Positions 56,970-64,000 of a DNA stretch of 64,000 nucleotides are shown piece after piece. The stretch's first letter is position 1. Each line of letters opens with the position of its first letter. Origin of the DNA: Salinicola rhizosphaerae (GTDB taxonomy: Bacteria > Pseudomonadota > Gammaproteobacteria > Pseudomonadales > Halomonadaceae); contig NZ_BMZI01000001.1 in the NCBI RefSeq assembly GCF_014652715.1, forward strand, positions 397,623-461,622. The letters are read 5' to 3'. The translations under genes and the position numbers were made by a program. The notes beneath the pieces were generated by a model. It was not told the origin of the DNA. It worked only from the letters and a program-made list of their open reading frames with translations, and searched no databases.

Positions 56970-57506
56970 ATGAGTGACCAGGAGCGTTTACTGATCGTCG
57001 ACGACGACGAGCAATTCTGTTTCGTCATGGAGCGAGCCATGCGCCGTCGCGGCTATGAAGTGCTGGTCGCGCACACCCAGGAGGACGCACTGGCCATCGC
57101 TCGAGAGACGCCGCCGGATCTCGCCACGCTCGATCTCAAGCTCGAGTCCGATTCAGGCCTCAAGGCGCTGCCGGCGCTGCTCGACATCGTGCCGGATTGT
57201 CGCGTGGTCGTGCTCACCGGTTATTCGAGCATCGCCACTGCCGTCGAAGCCATCAAGCTCGGTGCCGTCAACTATCTGTGCAAACCCGCCGATGCCGACG
57301 AGATTCTCAGTTCTCTCGAGCGTGACAGCGGTGATGTCGATGTCGAGATCGCCGACAATCCGCCGTCGGTCAATCGCGTCACCTGGGAGCACATTCAGAA
57401 AGTGCTGCAGGAGCATGACGGCAACATCTCGGCCACTGCCCGTGCGCTGGGAATGCATCGGCGCACGCTGCAGCGCAAGCTTCAGAAACGCCCCGTCCGA
57501 CGCTGA
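56970..57506 (+). CDS. response regulator, RegA/PrrA/ActR family
   Basis: This is the partner of the RegB-like kinase. The 178-residue protein has a receiver domain with the acidic pocket (D11, D12), phosphoacceptor D55 (LATLDLKLES), T83 and K105, a short linker, and the Fis-type helix-turn-helix VLQEHDGNISATARALGMHR RTLQRKL near the C-terminus, typical of the RegA branch. It would regulate respiratory and redox genes on phosphorylation. It lies 33 bp downstream of the kinase gene. Confidence 0.93.
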   Translation: MSDQERLLIVDDDEQFCFVMERAMRRRGYEVLVAHTQEDALAIARETPPDLATLDLKLESDSGLKALPALLDIVPDCRVVVLTGYSSIATAVEAIKLGAVNYLCKPADADEILSSLERDSGDVDVEIADNPPSVNRVTWEHIQKVLQEHDGNISATARALGMHRRTLQRKLQKRPVRR

Positions 57507-57615
57507 GGTTCCTCGCCGCGAGCGGGCCGTCTGACTCACGCAAGCCCCATACCCTTCAACGGCACCCGCCATGACACCGGTGTCAAACCGACAGATTCCG
57601 CCAAAGGAGTTCGAT

Positions 57616-58440
57616 GTGGAGCGCCGACAGCGACTCGAACAGATGATCCAGATCGCCCGCGAGGCAGGCGACATGATCCGCCAGGCGCGAGAGGCGCAGG
57701 ACTTCTCGCACCAATACAAAGGTGGCGACGAGCTCGTGACCGAAGTGGATGTGGCGGTCGACCGCCATATCGCAGCCGCGATCGATCACCACTTTCCGGG
57801 CGAAGCGAAGCTGACCGAAGAGCTGGCGCCAGACCGCAGCCAGCTCACGGAGAAGGGGCCGCTCTGGATCGTCGACCCCATCGATGGCACGGTCAACTTC
57901 GCCTACGGCCATGCGCACGTTGCCGTATCCATCGCTTGGGCCATCGAGGGCGAAGTGCAGATCGGCATCGTCTACGCGCCGTTCCTCGACGAATTATTCA
58001 CGGCCGTTCGCGGTGAAGGTGCCGAGCTCAACGGCCAGTCGATCACCTGCAGCACTGCCGACAGCCTCGAACGCAGCCTGGTCGCGACTGGCTTTCCCTA
58101 CGCCCGCGACAAGCGCGCACCGCTGATCCGACGTCTCAATCACGTCGTCCATCACTGCCGTGACATCCGCCGCAACGGCTCTGCCGCGCTGGATCTCTGT
58201 CACGTCGGCTGCGGCCGCCTGGATGCCTATTACGAAAGCGTCTCGCCATGGGATTTCGCTGCCGGCCTGCTGATTGCCCGCGAAGCCGGCGCCCGCACTG
58301 GCCATCTGTATGCCTGCCCCGACGGAATTCCCGAAGAGCTGTATGGCGAGAATCTCCTGGTCGCCGCGCCGGCTATCCATCAGGCGCTCGGCGATGTCGT
58401 TCGAGCTGCCGATGCCGGCAAACGCCTGGAGCTCGACTGA
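57616..58440 (+). CDS. inositol monophosphatase-family protein (SuhB-like)
   Basis: This is a 274-residue magnesium-dependent phosphatase fold. It has the metal-binding IVDPIDGTVNFAYG, the second acidic site in LTEELAPDR and the C-terminal YYESVSPWDFAAGLLI. In E. coli, SuhB also acts in rRNA transcription antitermination, but true SuhB is often encoded near secF or trmJ, so this may be a paralogue (CysQ-like or histidinol-phosphatase-like relatives exist). The GTG at 57616 is chosen because AAAGGAG lies six bases before it; the in-frame ATG at 57571 has no ribosome binding site. Confidence 0.88.
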   Translation: MERRQRLEQMIQIAREAGDMIRQAREAQDFSHQYKGGDELVTEVDVAVDRHIAAAIDHHFPGEAKLTEELAPDRSQLTEKGPLWIVDPIDGTVNFAYGHAHVAVSIAWAIEGEVQIGIVYAPFLDELFTAVRGEGAELNGQSITCSTADSLERSLVATGFPYARDKRAPLIRRLNHVVHHCRDIRRNGSAALDLCHVGCGRLDAYYESVSPWDFAAGLLIAREAGARTGHLYACPDGIPEELYGENLLVAAPAIHQALGDVVRAADAGKRLELD

Positions 58441-58538
58441 CCAGCCTCGCACGACGCAGACGCGCTGCCGGCATCGACGGCGGCTCGCGCTATAGCAGAG
58501 TGCAATGGCCGGCGTAGAGAGACTCTATTGGTCGGCCC

Positions 58539-58564
58539 GGGGTTTAATACGAAAGAATAACCCC
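58539..58564. repeat. inverted repeat upstream of grxA
   Basis: GGGGTT (58539-58544) and AACCCC (58559-58564) flank 14 A+T-rich bases in the leader of grxA. It may be an operator or short mRNA hairpin. Function not established. Confidence 0.35.
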
Positions 58565-58620
58565 AACCTGATTATCCACCGTACCGTTCAACCCATTCGC
58601 TTCCCGAAGGAGATTCATCG

Positions 58621-58890
58621 ATGCTGACCGTCATTTTCGGCCGCCCTGGCTGCCCGTTCTGCGTCCGCGCCAAGGAGCTCTCGGAGAAACTCAAGGAGGC
58701 GCGAGACGATTTCGACTTCCGCTATATCGATATCCATGAAGAAGGCATTACCAAGGCCGACATGGAAAAAACCATTGGCAAGCCGGTCGAGACCGTACCG
58801 CAGATCTTCGTCGACCAGACTCACATCGGCGGCTTTACCGAGTTTGATCAGTACGTGCGCGATCAGGCACTGATGCCCGAGAGTGCCTGA
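58621..58890 (+). CDS. grxA: glutaredoxin 1
   Basis: This is a glutathione-dependent thiol oxidoreductase that reduces ribonucleotide reductase and mixed disulfides. The 89-residue protein closely resembles E. coli GrxA: MLTVIFGRPGCPFCVRAKEL (C11, C14), EEGITKADMEKTIGKPVETV, PQIFVDQTHIGGFTEF. AAGGAG eight bases ahead gives the start. The terminator at 58907-58934 follows. GSH produced by Gor (2773-4134) should feed it. Confidence 0.95.
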   Translation: MLTVIFGRPGCPFCVRAKELSEKLKEARDDFDFRYIDIHEEGITKADMEKTIGKPVETVPQIFVDQTHIGGFTEFDQYVRDQALMPESA

Positions 58891-58906
58891 TCTCTTTCGA
58901 TGGATG

Positions 58907-58934
58907 GAAAAAGCCGGCGATCGCCGGCTTTTTC
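58907..58934 (+). terminator. perfect palindromic terminator after grxA
   Basis: GAAAAAGCCGGCGA followed by its exact reverse complement TCGCCGGCTTTTTC forms a 14-bp palindrome 17 bases after the grxA stop, with A on one side and T on the other. It can terminate transcripts in both directions, including any arriving from the leftward MFS gene. Confidence 0.9.
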
Positions 58935-59067
58935 ATGGATGACCATTTCTTGCATTCACCCAGTCCGGGTTCCTCGAATCCGGGGGTGTCGAACCCTGGT
59001 CATCAGTCCTCGGTGATCGATCTTCCGTCGTCATGGCCGCGCTGTTGATGATGCCGAGGGTCGAGAC

Positions 59068-60384
59068 CTAACTGACGGCACCGCTGGCATCTTCAGCCTC
59101 CCAGTCGTAATCCGTCTCCAGATTCAGTTCGAACTGTACCGGCCCATGGTGCGGATCGAGCTCGTTGATGTAATAGGTGGATTCGACCATCGGCACCAGG
59201 GGGATATAAGGCTCCTGCTCTTCCGGCGCCTTGACCGGTGCCTGGCGCGTGAGTCGATAGGCAATGAATAGCGCCAGCGCCAGTGCCGCGCCGCCGAGAA
59301 AAAGCCATAGACCGTCCGGCCCCAGCTGCTCCATCAACAGAGAGGCGCTGAAAGGCCCGACGACCGACCCGACCCCGTAGCACATCAGAATCTTGGCGTT
59401 CGCCTGGATGGTCTCTTCCGGCTCGAGCCAGTCGTGTGTATGCGCAAGGCTGAGCGAGTAAAGCGTGTGCAGCATGGCGGTGTGGAAGCTTGCGACGAAC
59501 ACCAGCATCCAGTAGCTCGAGCGCGCCGCGACAACGATCAAGGCGCCCGAGATCGTCATCACGACCGCCATGCACAGGATCACCTTGCGGCGGTCGAAAC
59601 GATCCGAGACCCGGCCCAGCGTCCACTGCGCGATGAGCGCGACGAGGGTGGTGATCGACATGAACTGGGCGGTCTGCGCGGTGCTCAGGCCGATCTCCTG
59701 CCCGTAGTATGGCGTCATGGCGAAGAATGCCTGGACCATCAGCCCGGCCACGAAAGCACCGACCAGCCCGACCGGCGCGCGCGAGAACAGCGTCTTCAGC
59801 GAAACCTTGGCCGACACGTCATGGCTGCTGCGCTGCGGCCCATGGATACGATGTATCGACAGCGGCACCAGCGAGAGCGCGAACAGGATGCCGGCGATCG
59901 AGAACAGCACGAAAGTACCCGGATCGGCCATGTTCAGCATCCACTGCCCGCCCGCCAGCGACAGCGTCGAAATGATCAGATACCAGCCGAGCACACGCCC
60001 ACGGTTCTCGTTGGTCGACTCCCCGGACACCCAAGACTCCATCACCATCAGCAGCCCGGCGGTGGCGGCACCGCCGAAGAGTCGCCAGACGAGCCAGGCC
60101 CAGGGGTCGACCCAAAGACCGTGCAGGATTGCCGTGACCGCCAGCAGCGCCGCGCAGGCAGAGAAGACACGAATATGCCCCACGCTGCGGATACGCTTCT
60201 CCAGCCAGTAACTACCTGCCACGAATCCCAGCGAGAAACTCGACATCAGCAGACCGGCCATCTGCGACGGAAACGCCTCGAGCGACATGCGCACGCCAAG
60301 CAGCGTCATGATCAGCCCGTGGCCGAGGAGAAAACTGATCTCACACAGAAAAAGAATCGGCAAGGTAGCGGGCAGTGAACGCAA
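59068..60384 (-). CDS. MFS transporter (YcaD-like)
   Basis: This is a 12-helix major facilitator of 438 residues; the substrate is unknown. Visible are the intracellular loop GRVSDRFDRRKVILCMAV, the N-terminal SFSLGFVAGSYWLEKRI and a hydrophilic acidic C-terminal tail of about 45 residues. The start is taken as a TTG at 60384 because GGAGG precedes it by six bases; the frame is open 37 codons further. It is a single gene. The acidic tail (YYINELDPHHGPVQ) is an unusual but possibly conserved feature. Confidence 0.82.
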   Translation of the reverse strand: MRSLPATLPILFLCEISFLLGHGLIMTLLGVRMSLEAFPSQMAGLLMSSFSLGFVAGSYWLEKRIRSVGHIRVFSACAALLAVTAILHGLWVDPWAWLVWRLFGGAATAGLLMVMESWVSGESTNENRGRVLGWYLIISTLSLAGGQWMLNMADPGTFVLFSIAGILFALSLVPLSIHRIHGPQRSSHDVSAKVSLKTLFSRAPVGLVGAFVAGLMVQAFFAMTPYYGQEIGLSTAQTAQFMSITTLVALIAQWTLGRVSDRFDRRKVILCMAVVMTISGALIVVAARSSYWMLVFVASFHTAMLHTLYSLSLAHTHDWLEPEETIQANAKILMCYGVGSVVGPFSASLLMEQLGPDGLWLFLGGAALALALFIAYRLTRQAPVKAPEEQEPYIPLVPMVESTYYINELDPHHGPVQFELNLETDYDWEAEDASGAVS

Positions 60385-60768
60385 ACAGGTCCTCCGGAGC
60401 GCCAAAGAGTGGATAAGCAGGTAGGCCGCGTCAGATACGGGCCAAAAGCGCGCGCAGTCTAACAAGTCACGGAGACTATTTCTGAAAAACGGCAAAAAAT
60501 CGGGGAGACCGCACGGACATCAATTATTCACATCTTCTGTGGATAACGCTGTGCATTTCCGGTGATGGTCAGCAGTCGTGGCCGACATTTCCGCTACCGG
60601 CTTTAGATTGGTCAGTTTTTCGACAACGACTTTTCTCATGCCTTACGAGGCCGTCATGCGTCGCGGCAGGTCGGTACCTCGGTATTGACAATCCTTCCGA
60701 TCGCCCTCGCGCTGTGCACCTTGCGCACAATCCAGTAACATCGACTCAAGTCATTGATGGAGAATGGC
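60385..60768. other. 384-bp divergent intergenic region with two DnaA-box-like sites
   Basis: This separates the MFS gene (leftward) from the YihG-type acyltransferase gene (rightward). It contains inverted DnaA-box-like 9-mers at 60524-60532 and 60538-60546, described separately, and a TTGACA at 60685-60690 without a matching -10. No gene is supported here. Confidence 0.6.
60524..60546. promoter_or_regulatory. pair of inverted DnaA-box-like sites
   Basis: TTATTCACA (60524-60532, one mismatch to the DnaA consensus TTATCCACA) and TGTGGATAA (60538-60546, a perfect box on the minus strand) face each other with five bases between them. They lie in a locally A+T-rich stretch. This could be a DnaA regulatory site or titration site; no dnaA, dnaN, gyrB or parAB genes are near, so it is probably not oriC. 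Confidence 0.5.
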
Positions 60769-61656
60769 ATGTCAGCCCTCAAAGGGGCGGTCAGCGTCCT
60801 GCTGCTGGTTGCCAATACCCTATTCTGGGGCGTCCCGTTGATCGCCCTCACCGTCATCAAGCTATTGACGCCGACTCGTCGCTGGCGCCTCCGGGTTCTC
60901 GCCGGGCTGCACGCCGTCGCGCTGGCGTGGATCCGCACCAATAATCTCTGGATCCGTCACTGGATTCGTCCACAGGTTCGCAGCGACCTGCCACCGTCGC
61001 TCTCTCCACGCCAGTGGTGGCTGGTACTGGCCAACCATCAGAGCTGGACAGACATCCTGGTCATGCTCTACGTGCTGACCGGCCGTCTGGCCATGCCGAA
61101 GTTCTTTCTCAAACGCGAGCTGATCTTCGTGCCCATCGTCGGGCTTGCCTGGTGGGCGCTGGAGTTCCCGTTCATGCGCCGCTATCGACGCGAACAGCTT
61201 GCGCGCAATCCCGCCCTGGCAGCAAAGGACCGCCGCGCTACCGAGCGGATGTGCGCGCACGCCCGAGAGATGCCGATGACGATCTACAACTTCGTCGAGG
61301 GCACCCGCTTCAGCGAAGCCAAGCGGCAACAACAGCAGAGCCCCTATCGTCATCTGCTACGGCCCAAGGCCGGGGGCATCGCGCAGGTCATCGGTTTGCT
61401 CGGTCCGGGTCTGGACGGCATCCTCGACATCACGCTCCACTATCGTCAGGAAAAGCCGAGCTTCTGGCATTTCCTCTGCGGCAAGGAGTCGGATATCGCC
61501 GTCATCGCCAGACCGTTCGATATCCCTGAATGGATGCTGGAGGGCCGCCATGACGAGGCTCAATACAAGGAACGTTTCTATACATGGTTGAATGGACTAT
61601 GGCAGGCAAAAGACGCCTCGCTCTCCTCTTATTGCTGGGATTCGCACTTTTCCTGA
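60769..61656 (+). CDS. yihG: 1-acyl-glycerol-3-phosphate acyltransferase family protein (YihG-like)
   Basis: This is a membrane-bound acyltransferase of the PlsC superfamily, 295 residues. It has an N-terminal membrane helix (about 4-26), the catalytic HX4D-type motif NHQSWTDILV, the FLKRELIFVPIVGLAWWALEF block and the acceptor-binding VEGTRFSEAKR. These match the YihG group, implicated in polyunsaturated or minor phospholipid acylation. GGAG six bases ahead supports the ATG at 60769; the ATG at 60754 is also in frame. It overlaps the downstream lipoprotein gene by 58 bases. Confidence 0.9.
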   Translation: MSALKGAVSVLLLVANTLFWGVPLIALTVIKLLTPTRRWRLRVLAGLHAVALAWIRTNNLWIRHWIRPQVRSDLPPSLSPRQWWLVLANHQSWTDILVMLYVLTGRLAMPKFFLKRELIFVPIVGLAWWALEFPFMRRYRREQLARNPALAAKDRRATERMCAHAREMPMTIYNFVEGTRFSEAKRQQQQSPYRHLLRPKAGGIAQVIGLLGPGLDGILDITLHYRQEKPSFWHFLCGKESDIAVIARPFDIPEWMLEGRHDEAQYKERFYTWLNGLWQAKDASLSSYCWDSHFS

Positions 61657-62471
61657 CTGGCTGCGCCAGTAGCGGCATCAGTGGCCGGTCGAGCGACGGC
61701 TGGATTACGGTCCAGCGCGGTGACACCTTGGGCGAGATCGCCAGTCAGGCGGATATTCCGCTACTCAGGCTGCAGCGTTTCAACCCGGGCGTAGACTCTC
61801 GCCGGCTTGCCGTCGGTCAGCGCCTGCTGCTGCCGACCACACAAGAGCGCGCGCCCGGCGGCGGCCCCTACCGCTATCAGATTCGCCGCGGCGACACGCT
61901 CTACTCCATTGCGCGCTACTTCGGGACCAGCCCGACAGGCGTCGTCTCCGCCAATGCCGGCCTCGACCCCTCCGATCTGGCGATCGGCCAGCTGATCCAG
62001 GTACCGATGGGCAGCGGCGGCAGCGGCAGCCGGACCGCCTCCAGTTCGGCGCCTGCAGCGAGTCGCGAGCTACCCGACCCCGGCCCGCTGCCTAGCTCGG
62101 CCAGTCACTGGCGCTGGCCGCTCGACAATTACAGCGTGGCTCGGCGCTTCGGCAAGGACGCCAACGGCACGCTGCAACCGATGCTGCTCGCCACCCAGTC
62201 ACCGGCGACGGCCAAGGCAGCGTCGGCCGGCACCGTCCGCTTTGCCAATGGCATGCGCCAGCTCGGTCACGTGGTGATCATTCACCACGCCGACAACATG
62301 CAGAGCGTTTACGCATTTTGCGGCCAATTGCTGGTCTCCGAGGGAGACAGCGTCGCAGAAGGGGCGCCAGTCTGTCAGATCAGTCATGCCGACAATACCA
62401 ACCGGTATCATCTGCTGTTCGACCTTCGTCATGGAGGCAAGCCTGTCGATCCCGCCCGCGTGCTACGCTAA
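61599..62471 (+). CDS. LysM/M23-domain lipoprotein, NlpD-like
   Basis: This is a probable outer-membrane lipoprotein regulating cell-wall amidases. The 290-residue precursor has a signal peptide with lipobox LTGC (C22), two LysM domains (about 34-80, VQRGDTLGEIASQADIPLLR; about 94-138, IRRGDTLYSIARYFGTSPTG), a Gly/Ser linker and a C-terminal M23 (LytM-like) domain (about 168-288). The zinc-binding histidines of active M23 enzymes are not kept (VYAFCGQL where AYAHND is usual), so it is likely a degenerate activator like NlpD/EnvC. The ATG at 61599 is chosen for the signal peptide; 61584 is possible. Its start lies inside the acyltransferase gene. Confidence 0.87.
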   Translation: MAGKRRLALLLLLGFALFLTGCASSGISGRSSDGWITVQRGDTLGEIASQADIPLLRLQRFNPGVDSRRLAVGQRLLLPTTQERAPGGGPYRYQIRRGDTLYSIARYFGTSPTGVVSANAGLDPSDLAIGQLIQVPMGSGGSGSRTASSSAPAASRELPDPGPLPSSASHWRWPLDNYSVARRFGKDANGTLQPMLLATQSPATAKAASAGTVRFANGMRQLGHVVIIHHADNMQSVYAFCGQLLVSEGDSVAEGAPVCQISHADNTNRYHLLFDLRHGGKPVDPARVLR

Positions 62472-62603
62472 TGCCGTGTCATCGATCCGTCATGGAAACG
62501 ACATTTTCGCGTCACGGCTCCGGTTCACTCTCGGCGCCAGGATCACAAGCATCGACCGACGGACCCGTTGGCAAGATCGGGCGATGCGGATGGGAGTACA
62601 ACG

Positions 62604-63761
62604 ATGCGGATAGCACTGGTCAGCGAAACCTGGGCACCGGAGGTCAACGGCGTCGCCCATACCCTGCACCACCTTGCCAGTCATCTTGTCGCCAAGGGCG
62701 TGACACTGCAGTTGATCAGGCCCCGACCACGCGGCGGCGAGCGAGAAACGCTGGTCGAGCGCGATGTTCATGTTCGCAGCCTTGCGCTTCCCATCTACGC
62801 CGATGTTCATGTCGGCGTCCCCTGTCGCCGCCGGCTGCGGTCACTGTGGGAACGCGAGCGTCCCGACGCCATCTATATCGCCACGGAAGGCCCGCTGGGC
62901 TGGTCGGCACTCAACGCCGCGCGGCAGATGGCCCTCCCCGTCGTCAGTGGATTTCACACCAACTTCGATCAGTACGCGCACAACTATCACCTCGCCTGGA
63001 GCATTCCGATGGCGCGCGCGGGTCTGCGCCTTTTCCATAATCGGTGTGACGCCACGCTCGTGCCCACCGCCACCCAACGCGATGCGCTGGCAGCCCAAGG
63101 GTACGACAACGTGGCCGTACTGGCCCGAGGCGTCGATGCCGAGCGTTACACGCCAGCGCGCCGCGACAAGGCGCTGCGTGCCCGCTGGGGCGCTGGCGAG
63201 CATCAGCCGGTGGCGCTCTATGCCGGTCGCCTCGCCGCCGAGAAAAACATCGAACTGCTGGCAGAGACCATGGCCGCCATGCAGCGCGCCAATCCGGCGC
63301 TGATTCAAGTCATGGTCGGTGATGGACCGGCAAGAAAACGGCTGCAACAGCGCCTGCCGGACGCCGTCTTTACGGGTTTTCTGACCGGCGAAGCGTTGGC
63401 GCGACATTACGCCAGCGCGGACCTGTTCATCTTTCCGTCGCTGTCGGAAACCTTCGGCAATGTGGTGCCTGAAGCCATGGCCAGCGGTCTGGCCGTCGTC
63501 GCTTTCGAGCACGCCGCCGCCAAGGAGCTGATCACTGACGGTCTCGATGGGCGCCTCGTCGCACTCGACCAAAGCGAAGGGTTCGTGCAGACGGCAAGCG
63601 ATCTTTGCCGTCATCCGGCGCAGATCGCTCGTCTGGGGCGTCAGGCGCGTACGCGCGCTGCCAGCCTGCGCTGGGATCGCATCGGAGACCAGTTCCTCGC
63701 CCACCTGATCCGCGTCCAGAGCCTATCCCATGCAGCCACGCACACCACGTCTCACGTTTGA
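62604..63761 (+). CDS. glycosyltransferase family 4 (GT-B fold)
   Basis: This is a cytoplasmic or peripheral glycosyltransferase of 385 residues. The N-terminal MRIALVSETWAPEVNGVAHT and GFHTNFDQYAHNYHL mark the acceptor side, and YAGRLAAEKNIELLAET, FPSLSETFGNVVPEAMASG with its EX7E motif marks the donor side. It resembles GT4 transferases that glycosylate diacylglycerol or phosphatidylinositol (SqdX/PimB-like branch). The substrate is not known. GGGAG eight bases ahead sets the ATG. A PAP2 gene overlaps its end by 32 bases, suggesting a lipid-linked task. Confidence 0.9.
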   Translation: MRIALVSETWAPEVNGVAHTLHHLASHLVAKGVTLQLIRPRPRGGERETLVERDVHVRSLALPIYADVHVGVPCRRRLRSLWERERPDAIYIATEGPLGWSALNAARQMALPVVSGFHTNFDQYAHNYHLAWSIPMARAGLRLFHNRCDATLVPTATQRDALAAQGYDNVAVLARGVDAERYTPARRDKALRARWGAGEHQPVALYAGRLAAEKNIELLAETMAAMQRANPALIQVMVGDGPARKRLQQRLPDAVFTGFLTGEALARHYASADLFIFPSLSETFGNVVPEAMASGLAVVAFEHAAAKELITDGLDGRLVALDQSEGFVQTASDLCRHPAQIARLGRQARTRAASLRWDRIGDQFLAHLIRVQSLSHAATHTTSHV

Positions 63762-64000
63762 ACGCCTCGATCGGCTCGAAAGCCGGTTGAGCCACAGACT
63801 CGCTTCGGCAGCTCATCATCTTCCTACGCAACGACTCTTCCGCTGCGTCAGCCGCCTCGGCGACTGGCCAGCCTGGGTTGGCCTTTCGCTGCTGCAGCCG
63901 CTGTTTCACGGCGCGCGCGGCTGGCTGATCGCCATCGTCTGGGGGCTCACCGCCAGCGTCGCGGCGATACTCTATCGCTTGCTCAAGACGCGGCTCTGCC
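63730..64000 (+). CDS. PAP2-family phosphatase, N-terminal part (cut by window edge)
   Basis: An open frame starts with ATG at 63730 (MQPRTPRLTFERLDRLESRL) inside the glycosyltransferase gene and runs off the window. CVSRLGDWPAWVGLSLLQP and the following helix (GWLIAIVWGLTASVAAILYR) resemble the beginning of membrane-bound PAP2 phosphatases. The catalytic KxxxxxxRP, PSGH and SRxxxxxHxxxD motifs would lie beyond the edge, so activity cannot be judged. Membrane phosphatases of this family act on lipid phosphates, fitting the neighbouring lipid-type glycosyltransferase and acyltransferase. Confidence 0.7.
   Translation, partial: MQPRTPRLTFERLDRLESRLSHRLASAAHHLPTQRLFRCVSRLGDWPAWVGLSLLQPLFHGARGWLIAIVWGLTASVAAILYRLLKTRLC

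Noticed and set aside
58965-58995. CCGGGTTCCTCGAATCCGGG looks like a tRNA T-stem
   Set aside because: No cloverleaf can be built with the flanking bases; it is a chance local inverted repeat.
60480-60650. Chromosome origin suggested by DnaA-box-like sites
   Set aside because: Only two boxes, no long A+T-rich unwinding element, and no dnaA, dnaN, gyrB, rpmH or parAB neighbours; kept only as a regulatory observation.

Overview
The window looks like chromosomal DNA of a halophilic gammaproteobacterium, most likely a member of the Halomonadaceae (Halomonas, Salinicola, Kushneria or Chromohalobacter group). The sequence is GC-rich. It carries the ectoine genes ectA-ectB-ectC, whose products strongly resemble Halomonas enzymes, and it has Pseudomonas-like gene orders such as ubiG-mupP-yciK and ruvCAB-ybgC-tolQRAB-pal-cpoB. 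The genus is an inference. I saw no rRNA, tRNA, CRISPR array, prophage or insertion sequence; this is dense core genome with many overlapping genes.

Layout. 1-2,515: ectoine synthesis on the minus strand, with ectC cut by the window edge. 2,773-5,040: glutathione reductase and, divergently, a beta-carbonic anhydrase. 5,283-14,447: a peptide ABC transporter (five genes), a LysR regulator, the dipeptidase PepQ and a YheT-like hydrolase, all plus strand, probably one peptide-uptake-and-use block. 14,457-22,171 (minus): a bitopic coiled-coil protein, tamA, tamB and msrA, an envelope assembly and repair unit. 22,510-23,151: a superoxide-dismutase-fold protein lacking most metal ligands. 23,249-25,430 (minus): galU with a UDP-glucose-dehydrogenase-like gene lacking the usual catalytic cysteine. 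25,831-28,050: ubiG, mupP and, convergently, yciK. 28,111-35,850 (minus): ruvC-ruvA-ruvB-ybgC-tolQ-tolR-tolA-tolB-pal-cpoB. 36,037-38,138 (minus): aspS and an FmdB-type zinc-ribbon protein. 38,500-41,471: hydroxyacid dehydrogenase, PfkB sugar kinase and nucleoside hydrolase, likely nucleoside/ribose salvage. 41,532-45,277 (minus): acylphosphatase, YihY-type membrane protein, a second LysR regulator and cardiolipin synthase. 45,494-50,464 (minus): class I fumarase, endonuclease VIII, uvrB and a small ferredoxin-fold protein. 50,672-54,930: ygfZ, then tatD, mscL and prfC on minus. 55,216-58,890: a small unknown protein, a RegB/RegA redox two-component pair, an inositol-monophosphatase-family gene and grxA. 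59,068-64,000: an MFS transporter, a YihG-type acyltransferase, an NlpD-like lipoprotein, a family 4 glycosyltransferase and a partial PAP2 phosphatase.

Major themes are osmotic adaptation (ectoine, MscL), envelope integrity (Tol-Pal, TAM, cardiolipin, NlpD-like, recycling by MupP), redox balance (Gor, GrxA, MsrA, RegBA) and DNA repair (RuvABC, UvrB, Nei). Several proteins start at GTG or TTG where a Shine-Dalgarno sequence decides the start. Candidates for new biology are the coiled-coil protein in front of tamAB, the two degenerate enzyme homologues (SOD-like and UGD-like), a methionine-rich linker in Pal, an MscL ending in a zinc ribbon, and structured spacers inside the ect cluster.
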